The notes under the pieces: generated by a model
Told to the model about the DNA's origin: nothing
What the model saw: the letters and a program-made list of their open reading frames with translations, nothing else
Database searches by the model: none
Part shown: piece by piece, positions 7,701 through 17,496 of the stretch
How the letters are laid out: each line of letters starts with the position of its first letter
Numbering within the stretch: the first letter of the stretch is position 1
Made by a program: the position numbers and the translations under genes
NCBI GenBank assembly: GCA_023378865.1
Contig: JAMCSP010000019.1
Location: forward strand, 1-52,763
DNA: 52,763 nucleotides
From: Candidatus Parvarchaeota archaeon
Lineage (GTDB): Archaea > Nanobdellota > Nanobdellia > Parvarchaeales > Parvarchaeaceae
Direction: 5' to 3'

Positions 7701-10700
7701 TTGTTCCTCAAACTCCGTTACACAGAACCAGGTTGAAATATTGTCAGAAATACCCACAGCTGCAGTGCCATTTGATGAACAGTTTACACTAGATCCCGCA
7801 GAATAGCTATAAATTCCTAAACCCGAGGAATTGAAGTTCATTTTTATCCGATTTCCTGTGCTATTGCTCTTGTTTATTCCATCGTAATCAACCCACCAAT
7901 TGCTGCCTTTAGGTAAGGTACTTTGATTGAAGGTAGTGGTACAGTTCCAGTTAGAAAAGACATATGTAGATCCTGCTTCTACGTTTCTTGTCTGAGGATT
8001 ACAAGCTAGAGAGGTATTTGCTTTTATACTAAGGTTTCCAGATGAAGGGTATAAAGTTAATGCAGGTAAACTGGTTACATTTACTGTTGGCATTACTCCA
8101 TTTGGTGGGTAAGCAGCAATCGCATTCCAATATATATTAGCATATGAGCCAGTCAATCCGCTTGGAACATAGGTTAGATATGAAATGTATTCGGCAGAGT
8201 TTCCAGAGACGGTTAAAATCACGTTATTTATTCCATTTTGAAGACTTACATCAGATACATAGTACTCGTTACTGGAAGTGGGTGTTTCAGGGGTGGTAGC
8301 AGGCGCTTCATAAGTTATCCCTGCATAATTTATCTGATACTTTGAAACGCTATACGAATATACATAAGTCAAAAAGGTTAATGGAGTTTTAACAATAGAA
8401 GAAGGCAACATTGAGTAAAGTCCATAGAAATAGTTACCCCATGATGTCTGTGTATAACCCATATAGTCCTGTGAAAAGGAAACTGGCACGCCACCCAAAT
8501 TACTCCATCCGCTTGGCAATGCTGATAATCCGCCAAATCTTTGATAATAATTAAATATATCAGCACCATTATCGTATTCTCCATATGTAGGAGAAAGTTG
8601 CGGGGTTTCGCCTGTTGTTTGGTTGTTAAATAGGTTAGTGTATTTAGGTGCGAAGTAGATAGCTATGTCCTTTATAGTGGAATTAGCTGGTATTCCGTTT
8701 GGTAATTTAATCCAAAATATCGCATATTTAGATGTGTAATTCTCTAGCCATGAATCTATAACTTTACCACTTGTAAGATTCAAGAACTCAACATTCTGAA
8801 ATTCATGCCCCTGTGTAAGGTTTATGTACTGCTCATATGAAGGATATGATAAGTTTATCATCTGCTGGAATGGTGAAGGTGTTGCTACATCCTGGGCATT
8901 ATGTATGTAGACTAAGAAGACTTGCTTAATTTCACTAGTATTTCTCTTGTAAGTTATCTCGACTTTGGAGAAATTGTATATTCCTTTCTCTGAAATAGTA
9001 GTTTGACAAGCCGTTGAATTAGAAAATACAATGATCTGGGTATTACCCACTAAAAGATAGCCTGATGAAGGGAAAGGAGAATAGGTAGTAACACAATCTA
9101 AAGTAGAAGAAGAGTTATGCAATGTTGGAACTAAATAGGAATAATTGCCTACTACTGTAGTGAAATTTATTTCTGGGGTAATAGAATATTCATCTATGTT
9201 GTCATATATTACCGACCAATTATAATTAAGCGGAAGCCCTTGTTCCTCAAATCTAGTGATTGCAAGCGTTGAGTTAATAAGATTTGTGGGCATAACACCA
9301 TTTGGAGGTGCAGATGGAGAGTAATAATCAATAGGATTATTAGACCACAATGCAGTGTATGCACCACCGCCATCTTCAAAGTAATCCAATTCTATCCTCT
9401 GCGTTCCTATGTTTGAGATAGTACCTGAATAGGCAGTGAAACCTTCTGTATGCCATTCGCTTACTAAATTGTTTGGATTAGATGTTCCTCCAAGCCAGTA
9501 TTCTCCATTACCTCCATAAGCGGAAGTTGAGTAACCCAGTGCAATTCCGTCGTCTGATCCAACTGAAAAAGAAGTGGAGGAATTTACCTCTGCCCAGCCT
9601 ATCGCCTTTATTATCCAGGAATTTGCAGTGTTTGAAACAGGCGGATTTGGATATGCGGAACCTCCCGAGTAGCCCTCCTGGTAATTAATTACAACATTTG
9701 ATTCAGTAGTTCCATCAACATCCTGCGAACTGCCTAAAACCGGAGTATAAAATGGAGGGGTTGAAGAGGACATAGCGGCACATGAACTTATTGTTACACC
9801 GTTGTTTAAAGCGGCTGCATATACGTTGTTTTGATAACTGCCACTATCACAAGTTCCGCTTGAATCAAAGTAAATCTGGTACTCTAATCCTTTATTCATG
9901 ACGTTGCCTATATCGTCATATTCACCGTATATCGGTGAAAGTTGCGGCGCCTCCCCAGTGGTTCTGTTATTGAAATTATTTGAATAAGTAATAAGTGTCT
10001 GATTGAATATCATATCTATTGTGATGCCACTTTTCCCGGCAATACCTCCTATCCTAAGCCAGTATATCGTATCGCTAGAAGTATTTGAATTGCCGGATTC
10101 AACCCACGAGGGTATGACAGTTCCATTCTTGTATGTAAACATTATATTTGTCAAGCCGGAATTCTCGTATTTAGAGTATCTTGACGAGTTTATGCTTAGC
10201 ATCTGCTGGAATGGCGAAGGAGTTTCTATTGACTGATTATTATATATTGAGATAGGAATTATAACTGGCTTTCTATAAGCAAAGGTATCATTTGAGAATT
10301 TAACAGTAAAGTTTGAACCAACCTCTATATAAGAGCTTGAGATGTTAGGGGTAAACCCATAATTATAATGTACAGAAGGATAAATTTCAAAGCTATAATT
10401 CTTATTATAAGAAGTAGTAAACTCTATCGTATTTGATTTAGAAGACTGGTTATGACCAGCAAGATTTACCTCCCAAACATAGCCTGAAGGAAGGTTAACT
10501 TCGTTGAAATAAGTATGACATATGCTATTAAAGGTTATTGATATAGTTGAACCAGAAACTACATTGCCGCTTTCGGGTGACGGAATGAAACTACACTGCG
10601 ACTCATTTTTAACCTGCACAGAAAATGAAAAGGAAGAAAGAACAGAATCATTGAATGTCACATTCTTTCCAGTAGAAAAGTTTCTCATCCCATCGTATGT

Positions 10701-13700
10701 TACTGACCAGTTATAGTTCAAAGGCAAACCTGTTTCAGTGAAGGTTGTTACACAATAAGAAACTGAAAAGTTTATTTTGATACTTGATCCAGCAGCAATC
10801 TCTCCACCTGAGGGTGTTGGAATATATGCACAGCCAGATACAATTATTACAGGTATCGTGAAATTATACAGCCCTTTTGAGTTATTAAATGAGATATGGG
10901 TAGAAGTAGATGTATTAAATTTATTGTCAAAAGTAACATTCCACCCAGTACCGCTAGGCAAACCGGCCTCAGTGAAATTGGAGATACAATATCTTTCGGT
11001 AAATTTCACATAATTATATGAACCGGCTTCAGAATAGCCTTTCGATTCATTAGAAACAAAGTAACAATTATCATATTCTGATGTAGGAATAGAGAAAGAA
11101 TAATTGCCCTTTATAATATTGAAACCTATTTCTGATGAAACTGATGAATTTGTAATATTATCATAATCAACGGACCAGCTAACTCCAGAAGGCAAACCTG
11201 TCTCTATAAATTCCGAAGAGCAGTTAGTGGAAAAGCCAATTTTGGTCGTTGAGCCAGCGACTAGATAACCGCTGCTCATATTAGGCGTTAAATAGCAGTT
11301 AGCCGATACCTGTATTCTGGGGACTGAAAAGGAGAAATTACCATAAATTGAATCCACATCCAATGAAGTATTTGATGAATAGTTGGTTATGCCATCAAAT
11401 TTAACACTCCAAGTTATACCTTTTGATAGGCCAGTTTCATTGAATAAGGTTGCGCAGGAAGAGGAAAATGAAAGCAGCAATGAAGAGCCAGCTGCTATAT
11501 GACCGCTACTTGGATTAGGAGTAAAAACGCAGTTGTACTCTTTTACATTGTATGCAGTGAAATTAAAAGTTCCCGGAACTGTTGAAATCTGCAAAGAGGT
11601 ATTATCAGAACTGTAATTCACACCATTATATGTAAAGGTCCATTTACTATCCTTTGGAAGATTACTCACTGTAAATGTAGTATAACATTTCGTCTGATTA
11701 AATACTAAATAAGCCGTAGAACCGGCTGCAAGATTAGATGATCCATTTTCGGCAACATATAAACAATTATCTATTGTCAGATTTGGAACAGCAAATCTAT
11801 AAATGCCTGGCTGCGTGACTAATTGAATGCTTGTCGTTGTTGAACTGAAGTTTTCATTATCATATGTTAAATTCCATTCACTACCGGGTGGCAGACCATT
11901 TTCATAAAACGTAGTAGTGCATCCTCCACTATAGTTTATGGTTAAACTAGAGCCTGCCACTGCAATTCCGCTAGAAGGATTTGGACGATATGAACAGCTT
12001 GAATTGCCGATAAATGGTAAAGTATATGAATAACTACCATTTATGGATGGAACTTTTATAACGGTGCTGTTTGATGAAACGGTAGTGCCATTATATGTAA
12101 CAAACCAGTATTCACCGTTTGGCAAACCGGTTTCTGTAAACTTTGTGATGCACTTTGCCGTAAAATGAACATAAAAGAAAGCACCAGCAGCTGTACTGCT
12201 AGAAGAAGGTTGCGGTTCAAATATACAATTAGACATGTTTATTGAGTAAAATTTCGCAGCAAAAATGCCAGCAGGAGTTGTTATTGTAATATTGTTAGTT
12301 GAAGGACTTTCGGTTATGCCATCAAAAGTAAGCTTCCATTGTACCCCATCAGGTAAACCCGTTTCTATAAAAGTGGTATTGCAGTTATTCTCTACAAACG
12401 AGATATTCTTGTTTCCGCCTGCAGTAAGATAGCCTGAAGAAGGAGATGGAAGAAAAGAACAATACGAATAATCAACAGTCTTTACAGAGAAAGAAAAGTT
12501 TCCTGGAAGCGTAACAAAACTTATATTTGAGATACGGGATGAATTCGTACTTCCATTGTATACAACCGTCCATAGTGCGCCAGAAGGCAGACCATTTTCT
12601 AAAAACGTTGAAATACATTCTTTTGTATAGGATATTTTAGAAGACTTTCCTGATACTAAATAGGCAGATCTGGGTTTTGGATAGTAAAAACATCCTGAAT
12701 TGATAGGAACTACACTAGAAACATATGAATGATTGCCTGGAGAAGCGTATATAACTATAGTATCATTGTAAGAGCTGCTTGAAACTCCATCAAAAGTAAC
12801 ATCCCACTTAGTATTGCTAGGAAGACCTGTTTCATTAAACAATGTTTTACATGCATTTGTATAAGTTATTAGAACTGAAGAACCAACTGTGGCAGTTCCA
12901 TTTCCAGAACTAATATTGATATGACAACCTTGTTCTGAGATGCTATTAGGTCTTATATAATAATTATATGTATTAGTAGAAAATGAATTATTGAAAGTTA
13001 TCTCAGAGGAAGAGGAAGATTCTAAGAGATTGTTAAAAGTAACATTCCACTGCGTATTGCTAGGAAGACCTGTCTCCTTGAATGTAGTAAGGCAGAATTT
13101 TCCTATAAAATTAACATTAAGAACTGAAGAGGTATTAATTGTTCCTTGCGTCACATTGGAAACATAGAAACACCCATTGCTCTCTGCTGTAAATATTTTA
13201 AAATTGTACACACCAATTTGAGTTAAGAATAAAATTTGATTTGAATCAGAAGAAGCATTTATCCCATCAAAATAAACTTTCCATTGCGTGTTACTGGGTA
13301 AACCAGTCTCTTTAAAGTAAGTAACACAATCATTTTCAAAAACTATTGACAGGTTATCACCAGGCGTTATGTAACCTGAGGAAGGCTGGGGCTTGTATGA
13401 GCATGAACTGCTTATTGGAATGCTTTTCACGTTATAAGGATTAGCAGAGGAATTTGAAGAGTTAACTATTATTTTGTTTGAGTAAGAGGAATAAAGAGTA
13501 TAAGCGTAGATAGCCTGAGGAATAGGTAAATTATAATCAAAATAACTCGGATAAGAGTAATTTACCTCCCATTTAATACCGTTTGGCAAGCCAGTCTCCG
13601 TGAAAATTGTTCTACATGCCGCAGTAAAATGCACTGTAAATGAAGAACCTGCCATTATTTCACTACTATAACTAGCAGAGAAGACACATCCGTTAATCTT

Positions 13701-16667
13701 TATTGGAGTTATATAGAGTGAATAATTTCCAGGCTTAGTAACAACTGAAGTATAATTCTTTACGGAGAAGTTAGTAATATTATTAATTGATATACTCCAA
13801 TTTGTATTAACTGGTAAACCTGTTTCGGTGATGTTAGATATACATGAAACTGGAGAGAATTGAATTGTTGTATTGCTTCCAGAGATAAGATTTCCACTTG
13901 AATTTAATGAATCAAAAAGACAACCCCTACCGGCAGTGTTCTTTATTTCATAAGAATAATTACCAGGAAAGTTTAATATAGACAAATTATTTTTATTGCC
14001 AGAAACGGTTGTTCCATCATAGGTTACTGACCAGTATACATTTTTGTATAAACCTTTCTCATAAAATGTAGATATACATTTTTCAATGTAGTTTACGGTT
14101 AACGCTGTACCTGCAGTATTATTTCCGCTTATTGGCTGTGGTATAAAGTAACAATTTCCTCCCGCACTTACATTGCTTATGACAAATGGAAAAGTACTGT
14201 ATCTTGTTTTTATCGATATTAATGTACCTATAGATGAATTCGTTTTTCCACCGTAATTTACCTGCCACAAACTACTAACAGGCAAGCCTTTTTCATAGAA
14301 ATCTGTGTAACATAAACTATTAAAGCCGATATTAACAACAGATCCTGCTTTTACCGTTCCAACTGATTCATTCGGTGAAAAAACGCATGTTCCAAGAGTG
14401 ATCTTTCCCACTGAAAACGTGTAATTTCCTGGAAAATTACTGAAAGATATGGAGCTTGTCTGAGAATCTAAAGTACTGCCATTAAACACCACTTGCCATG
14501 ATGTGCCTGAGGGTAAGCCTGCTTCTGCAAAAACTGTATCACATGTAGTAAGGTTAAATGTTACATGTATATTATTACCAACCTCTGTTGATCCTGATGT
14601 AACATTCGGTGCATAGTTACAACCTTTATAGCTTGTCTGAGGTATTTGATAATAATACTTTCCCTGTGGGAGAAGAAACGACATGTTAGGATTTATGGAA
14701 TGTTTAGTTACAGCCGCAAAGGTAACAGTCCAGTTGGCTCCAGAGGGTAAACCCGGATCTATGAAACTTGTTATACAGCTATCTGTAAACGAAACTGTTT
14801 CATTAGAGCCTGCAACCACATTTCCAGAAGAAGGGGAAGGAATATAGTAGCAATCTTTGCTGATAGGTATTGAAGGGATTGAAAAGTTATAGGAACCATT
14901 TATAGTATTGAAGTTTAAACTCGTAATAGTTGAAGATTTTGTGATATTGTCAAAGGTTACGTTCCAATTTGTGTTATTAGGCAGACCTGTCTCTGCAAAC
15001 TCAGTACCACATTCTCCAGAAAAGCGTATTCTTTGCAGACTTCCAGCTAGGATACTTCCATTTTCTGGATTTGGAGTGAAGGTACAGTTGCCTACCCTTA
15101 TAGTTGATACATTGAATGAAAAGGTTTTTCCTTTATAGTAAGGGAACTCTATGGAAGAGTTAAATGCACCGTCCCTTATCTGATTATCGTAATCAACGGA
15201 CCAGCTAACTCCAGAAGGCAGACCATTAGAAACAAATACAGTATGACATGTCTGTGAAAAATATATAGAAATGGAAGAACCTGCTGTTAAATTTCCAGTT
15301 GAAGGTACGGGGGAATACACACATCCGCCATTGGTTGAATTTGAAACCGAGAATACGGTGGAGATATTAGATGTATTGAATTTTATTACGTTTGCAGTAG
15401 ACTGTAGTGCTTTATTACCGTACTTTACACTCCAGTTAATCCCTATAGGAAGATTTTTTTCAGAGAAGGTAGTGATACAGCTGGGGGAGAATAGAACGGA
15501 AATTGAAGATCCTGCAATAATTGGGTTAGGTAGATTTATAGTGGGATTAAAAGTACAGTTACCTATTGTTACGCTTGATACACTCAGATTGCTTAGTGAG
15601 TAGTTTGTATCTATACTCAAAAAGAAAGAAGATGAACGCTCTATTTTATTGTCGTACTCAGCACTCCATGTTGTACTGTTTGGCAACCCTTCTTCACTAA
15701 TAGTTGTATTGCATGAAGAGTTAAATGTTATAAGAATGTTCCCGCCGGCAGTTGAATTTCCATTTTCCGGACTAGGGGTAAAAATACAATTGTTCTTTTT
15801 AATAATTGAGACATTAAATATGGGGATTAAGGAAGCATTTTTTACAGGAATAAAAACGATCTGCGTTAAATTTGAAGTAGTTGTAATATTGTCATATTTT
15901 ACTGTCCAGTTATAACCTGAGGGTAAACCGGTTTCCAAAAAGGTCACTTTATTTGATTTAGAACTGCATGTTGTGAAGAAGATTATAGACTTAGAAGAAC
16001 CCGCATTTACATATCCAGACTGCGGATAAGGATAGTAAGGGCAGCCGTTATATGCTGAATCCGACACTGAAAAAGGATAGTCTCCATATGTAGATATGAA
16101 GTAAGTCGAATTAGTATTTGCATTCCTTGAAACGTTATCATAAGTTATCGTCCAGTTTATATGGTTGGGCAGACCGTATTGATTAAAAGTAGTATTACAA
16201 ATCGCAGAAAACGAAATGTAAATAGAAGAGCCTGCAGTTATTGTACCAGATTTGGAGGTAGGCAAGAATATACAGCCACCAAAGAAAACTTTGTTGACTT
16301 TGAAGGAGAAGTTTTTAAGAAATGAAGAATAATTCAAATAATTTGCATTTGAATATAATACGCCAGAAGGAAGCGAAATTGACCAAATCGAGTTGACAGG
16401 TAATCCTGACTCGTAAAAAAGAGTGTATTTCGGCACAGGAATCGATTTGGTGCTATTTGTAGTATTTACTGGCGGAGTAACACTTATGTTATTTGGTGGC
16501 GTTATGGTTATGGGTTTTAGTCCGAATAACTTTGCAAGATTAAAATTCAAAAAGCCGGGGATAGTACTTAAAAAGAATAGAATAATAAGGAGTATAGAAA
16601 GCACCACAATAAAAGTAGTAAAGTGGATTTTATAGCTTTTCTTTTCAGGTGGTTCAATAAGTCTCAT
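4740..16667 (-). CDS. Giant secreted surface protein: tandem cysteine-bearing repeats plus four DUF2341-type modules
   Basis: A 3,975-residue protein anchored by an N-terminal helix (residues about 17-39) behind a basic start, so almost all of it lies outside the cell. Residues about 75-2127 form about 26 tandem repeats of 75-95 residues. The consensus is F-x-E-x-GLP-x-G-x-x-W-x-V-x-Y-D, then a Cys before a P-x-P-SSG turn, then AGS and a second Cys ending the repeat. Two cysteines per repeat suggest disulphide-locked beta domains. Modules of DUF2341 type (PFQQM ... YW-I-KLPNGIPA ... GEAPQLS-YGEYD ... NGVMP) start near residues 2128, 2585, 3100 and 3636. The first carries a PA14-like insert (SDDG, then a LDYFEDGG stretch). 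About five more repeats lie between modules. N-x-S/T sequons are very dense, suggesting heavy glycosylation. The likely role is cell-surface adhesion or an S-layer component. No C-terminal anchor is present. Confidence 0.88.
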   Translation of the reverse strand: MRLIEPPEKKSYKIHFTTFIVVLSILLIILFFLSTIPGFLNFNLAKLFGLKPITITPPNNISVTPPVNTTNSTKSIPVPKYTLFYESGLPVNSIWSISLPSGVLYSNANYLNYSSFLKNFSFKVNKVFFGGCIFLPTSKSGTITAGSSIYISFSAICNTTFNQYGLPNHINWTITYDNVSRNANTNSTYFISTYGDYPFSVSDSAYNGCPYYPYPQSGYVNAGSSKSIIFFTTCSSKSNKVTFLETGLPSGYNWTVKYDNITTTSNLTQIVFIPVKNASLIPIFNVSIIKKNNCIFTPSPENGNSTAGGNILITFNSSCNTTISEEGLPNSTTWSAEYDNKIERSSSFFLSIDTNYSLSNLSVSSVTIGNCTFNPTINLPNPIIAGSSISVLFSPSCITTFSEKNLPIGINWSVKYGNKALQSTANVIKFNTSNISTVFSVSNSTNGGCVYSPVPSTGNLTAGSSISIYFSQTCHTVFVSNGLPSGVSWSVDYDNQIRDGAFNSSIEFPYYKGKTFSFNVSTIRVGNCTFTPNPENGSILAGSLQRIRFSGECGTEFAETGLPNNTNWNVTFDNITKSSTITSLNFNTINGSYNFSIPSIPISKDCYYIPSPSSGNVVAGSNETVSFTDSCITSFIDPGLPSGANWTVTFAAVTKHSINPNMSFLLPQGKYYYQIPQTSYKGCNYAPNVTSGSTEVGNNIHVTFNLTTCDTVFAEAGLPSGTSWQVVFNGSTLDSQTSSISFSNFPGNYTFSVGKITLGTCVFSPNESVGTVKAGSVVNIGFNSLCYTDFYEKGLPVSSLWQVNYGGKTNSSIGTLISIKTRYSTFPFVISNVSAGGNCYFIPQPISGNNTAGTALTVNYIEKCISTFYEKGLYKNVYWSVTYDGTTVSGNKNNLSILNFPGNYSYEIKNTAGRGCLFDSLNSSGNLISGSNTTIQFSPVSCISNITETGLPVNTNWSISINNITNFSVKNYTSVVTKPGNYSLYITPIKINGCVFSASYSSEIMAGSSFTVHFTAACRTIFTETGLPNGIKWEVNYSYPSYFDYNLPIPQAIYAYTLYSSYSNKIIVNSSNSSANPYNVKSIPISSSCSYKPQPSSGYITPGDNLSIVFENDCVTYFKETGLPSNTQWKVYFDGINASSDSNQILFLTQIGVYNFKIFTAESNGCFYVSNVTQGTINTSSVLNVNFIGKFCLTTFKETGLPSNTQWNVTFNNLLESSSSSEITFNNSFSTNTYNYYIRPNSISEQGCHINISSGNGTATVGSSVLITYTNACKTLFNETGLPSNTKWDVTFDGVSSSSYNDTIVIYASPGNHSYVSSVVPINSGCFYYPKPRSAYLVSGKSSKISYTKECISTFLENGLPSGALWTVVYNGSTNSSRISNISFVTLPGNFSFSVKTVDYSYCSFLPSPSSGYLTAGGNKNISFVENNCNTTFIETGLPDGVQWKLTFDGITESPSTNNITITTPAGIFAAKFYSINMSNCIFEPQPSSSSTAAGAFFYVHFTAKCITKFTETGLPNGEYWFVTYNGTTVSSNSTVIKVPSINGSYSYTLPFIGNSSCSYRPNPSSGIAVAGSSLTINYSGGCTTTFYENGLPPGSEWNLTYDNENFSSTTTSIQLVTQPGIYRFAVPNLTIDNCLYVAENGSSNLAAGSTAYLVFNQTKCYTTFTVSNLPKDSKWTFTYNGVNYSSDNTSLQISTVPGTFNFTAYNVKEYNCVFTPNPSSGHIAAGSSLLLSFSSSCATLFNETGLSKGITWSVKFDGITNYSSNTSLDVDSIYGNFSFSVPRIQVSANCYLTPNMSSGYLVAGSTTKIGFSTNCSSEFIETGLPSGVSWSVDYDNITNSSVSSEIGFNIIKGNYSFSIPTSEYDNCYFVSNESKGYSEAGSYNYVKFTERYCISNFTEAGLPSGTGWNVTFDNKFNTSTSTHISFNNSKGLYNFTIPVIIVSGCAYIPTPSGGEIAAGSSIKINFSVSYCVTTFTETGLPLNYNWSVTYDGMRNFSTGKNVTFNDSVLSSFSFSVQVKNESQCSFIPSPESGNVVSGSTISITFNSICHTYFNEVNLPSGYVWEVNLAGHNQSSKSNTIEFTTSYNKNYSFEIYPSVHYNYGFTPNISSSYIEVGSNFTVKFSNDTFAYRKPVIIPISIYNNQSIETPSPFQQMLSINSSRYSKYENSGLTNIMFTYKNGTVIPSWVESGNSNTSSDTIYWLRIGGIAGKSGITIDMIFNQTLITYSNNFNNRTTGEAPQLSPIYGEYDDIGNVMNKGLEYQIYFDSSGTCDSGSYQNNVYAAALNNGVTISSCAAMSSSTPPFYTPVLGSSQDVDGTTESNVVINYQEGYSGGSAYPNPPVSNTANSWIIKAIGWAEVNSSTSFSVGSDDGIALGYSTSAYGGNGEYWLGGTSNPNNLVSEWHTEGFTAYSGTISNIGTQRIELDYFEDGGGAYTALWSNNPIDYYSPSAPPNGVMPTNLINSTLAITRFEEQGLPLNYNWSVIYDNIDEYSITPEINFTTVVGNYSYLVPTLHNSSSTLDCVTTYSPFPSSGYLLVGNTQIIVFSNSTACQTTISEKGIYNFSKVEITYKRNTSEIKQVFLVYIHNAQDVATPSPFQQMINLSYPSYEQYINLTQGHEFQNVEFLNLTSGKVIDSWLENYTSKYAIFWIKLPNGIPANSTIKDIAIYFAPKYTNLFNNQTTGETPQLSPTYGEYDNGADIFNYYQRFGGLSALPSGWSNLGGVPVSFSQDYMGYTQTSWGNYFYGLYSMLPSSIVKTPLTFLTYVYSYSVSKYQINYAGITYEAPATTPETPTSSNEYYVSDVSLQNGINNVILTVSGNSAEYISYLTYVPSGLTGSYANIYWNAIAAYPPNGVMPTVNVTSLPALTLYPSSGNLSIKANTSLACNPQTRNVEAGSTYVFSNWNCTTTFNQSTLPKGSNWWVDYDGINKSNSTGNRIKMNFNSSGLGIYSYSAGSSVNCSSNGTAAVGISDNISTWFCVTEFEEQGLPLNYNWSVIYDNIDEYSITPEINFTVLRGNYSYLVPTLHNSSSTSNCVTTYSPSPSSGYLSAGNIKNIIFSNSTLCNTSFAETGLYYNSSALSITYDGITKSVYPAPHIALVSIYNNQNSATPASFQQMVNFSYSAYRKYINLAAGHEFQNVEFFNTTNGSVIDSWLESYNSKYAIFWIKLPNGIPANTNLTDIAIGFVSNTTSLFNNKTTGEAPQLSPTYAEYDDGANVFNYYENFAGSGLPSGWQELTSSGDTYTWDNGISFTNNGHNNYVSIGTTSAVSSAGILELGITSGSNARPTIELARSDTQIDGGQPIYMYEDGYGQSYGMYSGDMQFEILTTSYSDIANSKTAYNAPIIEGIAWTATGSQLLEIVPNYNYNNMETVSESSTSNSLSTPLYIMLGQAASGSSSDTGGYTANWLRVRSYPPNGVMPSVIISNYSFTKSISTFSTPPGNFTVKANTSLDCTPKIKTVEAGYIYFLSNWNCTTTFNQSTLPKGSNWWVDYDGINKSNKTGSEIKMNFNSSGLGIYSYSAGSSVNCSSNGTAEVGTSDNLSNWLCVKEFVEEGLPTSTNWTVKYGNKINYSSSNLIKIASSFGNYSYSINNVTISNTTYIPNSSFGYTFSFGKLVINFSKLGPLPKSIYKYIKLKIINSQKSTTSQPFQQMINMTINSSNSKYINKTGHYAFQNVEFFNTTNGKVIDSWLESYNSKYAIFWIKLPNGIPANTNLTDIAIGFASNTTNLFNNNTTGEAPQLSSTYAEYDNGANVFTNYWNFAGTSLASGINSITSNGSVSVNNGVTIKGGTTSEGGENGIYTSSSFTAPIIVDYYGTQTTSFQGDVWGWSEPGFSNYTGSSDASPNIAGTYTLIDFEGSPGGVNVSSQASPSNSQGGTKNQGTLPNENSEYPASVWTQIYTNTTYYTYQNYVNNTGYITGASNNASLPFEIEVGNNEASYAPNGMTVYWLRTRAYPPNGVMPTVEFNASVS
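5489..5600 (-). repeat. 112-bp exact repeat (copy 1; copy 2 at 7100-7211)
   Basis: These 112 bases recur without mismatch at 7100-7211, an offset of 1,611 bp (537 codons). Both lie in the conserved core of DUF2341 modules 4 and 3, coding for the YNSKYAIFWIKLPNG region. Similarity continues less perfectly on both sides. Confidence 0.9.
6056..6253 (-). repeat. Near-exact 198-bp repeat (copy 1; copy 2 at 7760-7957)
   Basis: 6056-6144 equals 7760-7848 and 6158-6253 equals 7862-7957 exactly, both at an offset of 1,704 bp. Only the short stretch between them differs. The copies encode the TLPKGSNWWVDYDG repeat units that precede the third and fourth DUF2341 modules. They indicate recent duplication or gene conversion. 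Confidence 0.9.
7620..7697 (-). repeat. 78-bp exact repeat (copy 1; copy 2 at 9159-9236)
   Basis: These bases recur exactly at 9159-9236 (offset 1,539 bp). They encode the GLPLNYNWSVIYDNIDEYS type repeat unit found before DUF2341 modules 2 and 3. The different offset from the other pairs shows that several separate duplication or conversion events happened here. Confidence 0.9.
10290..16445 (-). repeat. Tandem protein-repeat array (about 26 units) in the giant gene
   Basis: The 5' half of the giant gene encodes about 26 consecutive units of roughly 225-285 bp. They are clearly related at protein level (GLPxGxxWxVxYD, CxFxPxPSSG, AGS, terminal C) but strongly diverged at DNA level. The array is therefore old, unlike the near-identical blocks in the 3' half of the gene. 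Confidence 0.85.
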
Positions 16668-16737
16668 ATAGTCATTGTATTGCTGTTTATTACAATTATT
16701 ACGTATATTATTAATATTTATCAGTATAATAATATGA

Positions 16738-17496
16738 ATGAAAATACTATCCTGGAATGTAAATGGACTAAGAAGCGTTGCAAGAAAAAACGAAATACAA
16801 AAGATAATAAATTCGCAGATTTATGATGTAATACTCCTGCAGGAAACTAAAATTGAAGAAGCAAGCAGTATAATAAAAACAGACCAATACCTGCAGTACA
16901 TTATGCCTTCCAGCAGTAAAAAGGGGTACAGCGGAGTAATGACAATGTGCAAGAGCAAGCCCCTTAACGTTATCTACGGAATCGGAAATGAAAGATACGA
17001 TAAAGAAGGGAGGGTTATAACTGTAGAATTTAGCAACTACTTTGTAATAAACAGCTATTTTCCTAATTCCAGGAGGGATCTGAGCAGGCTAGATTATAAA
17101 ATAGGATTCAACGAAGAGATGCTTGAATTTATGGAAAAACTGAGAAATAAAAAACCGATAGTAATAGGCGGGGATTTCAATGTTGCACACACTGAAATAG
17201 ATATAGCTAGGCCTAAACAAAACGAAGGAAATGCTGGTTTTACTATGCAAGAGAGGAAATTCATTGATAAACTTGTAGGAAAAGGATACATTGATACATT
17301 CAGACTATTCAACAAAGAAGGAGGAAATTATTCATGGTGGACTTATTTATACAAGAGCGCAAGGAAAAATAATATTGGATGGAGGATAGACTATTTCTTT
17401 GTATCCGATGAATTGAAAAATAAGGTAAAAGCAGCAGGTATACTTGAAAAGCAGGAAGGATCAGATCATGCACCAGTATTTGTAGAAATCAATTAA
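16738..17496 (+). CDS. xth: Exonuclease III / AP endonuclease
   Basis: Metal-dependent AP endonuclease of base-excision repair. All family signatures are present: WNVNGLR with Asn7, LQETK with Glu36, GGDFNVAH with Asp146 and Asn148, the WRIDYFF motif with Asp218, and GSDHAP with Asp243/His244. Length of 252 residues is typical. It diverges from the giant gene across a 70-bp AT-rich gap that must carry both promoters, and its last 4 bp overlap the convergent KaiC-like gene. Together with nth and the PolX gene in this window it could supply a short base-excision repair path. Confidence 0.95.
   Translation: MKILSWNVNGLRSVARKNEIQKIINSQIYDVILLQETKIEEASSIIKTDQYLQYIMPSSSKKGYSGVMTMCKSKPLNVIYGIGNERYDKEGRVITVEFSNYFVINSYFPNSRRDLSRLDYKIGFNEEMLEFMEKLRNKKPIVIGGDFNVAHTEIDIARPKQNEGNAGFTMQERKFIDKLVGKGYIDTFRLFNKEGGNYSWWTYLYKSARKNNIGWRIDYFFVSDELKNKVKAAGILEKQEGSDHAPVFVEIN

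Noticed and set aside
5389-11013. Several plus-strand open frames of 60-80 codons inside the giant gene
   Set aside because: They lie antisense to the repeat-coding frame, repeat with its units and show no ribosome site or protein-like composition.
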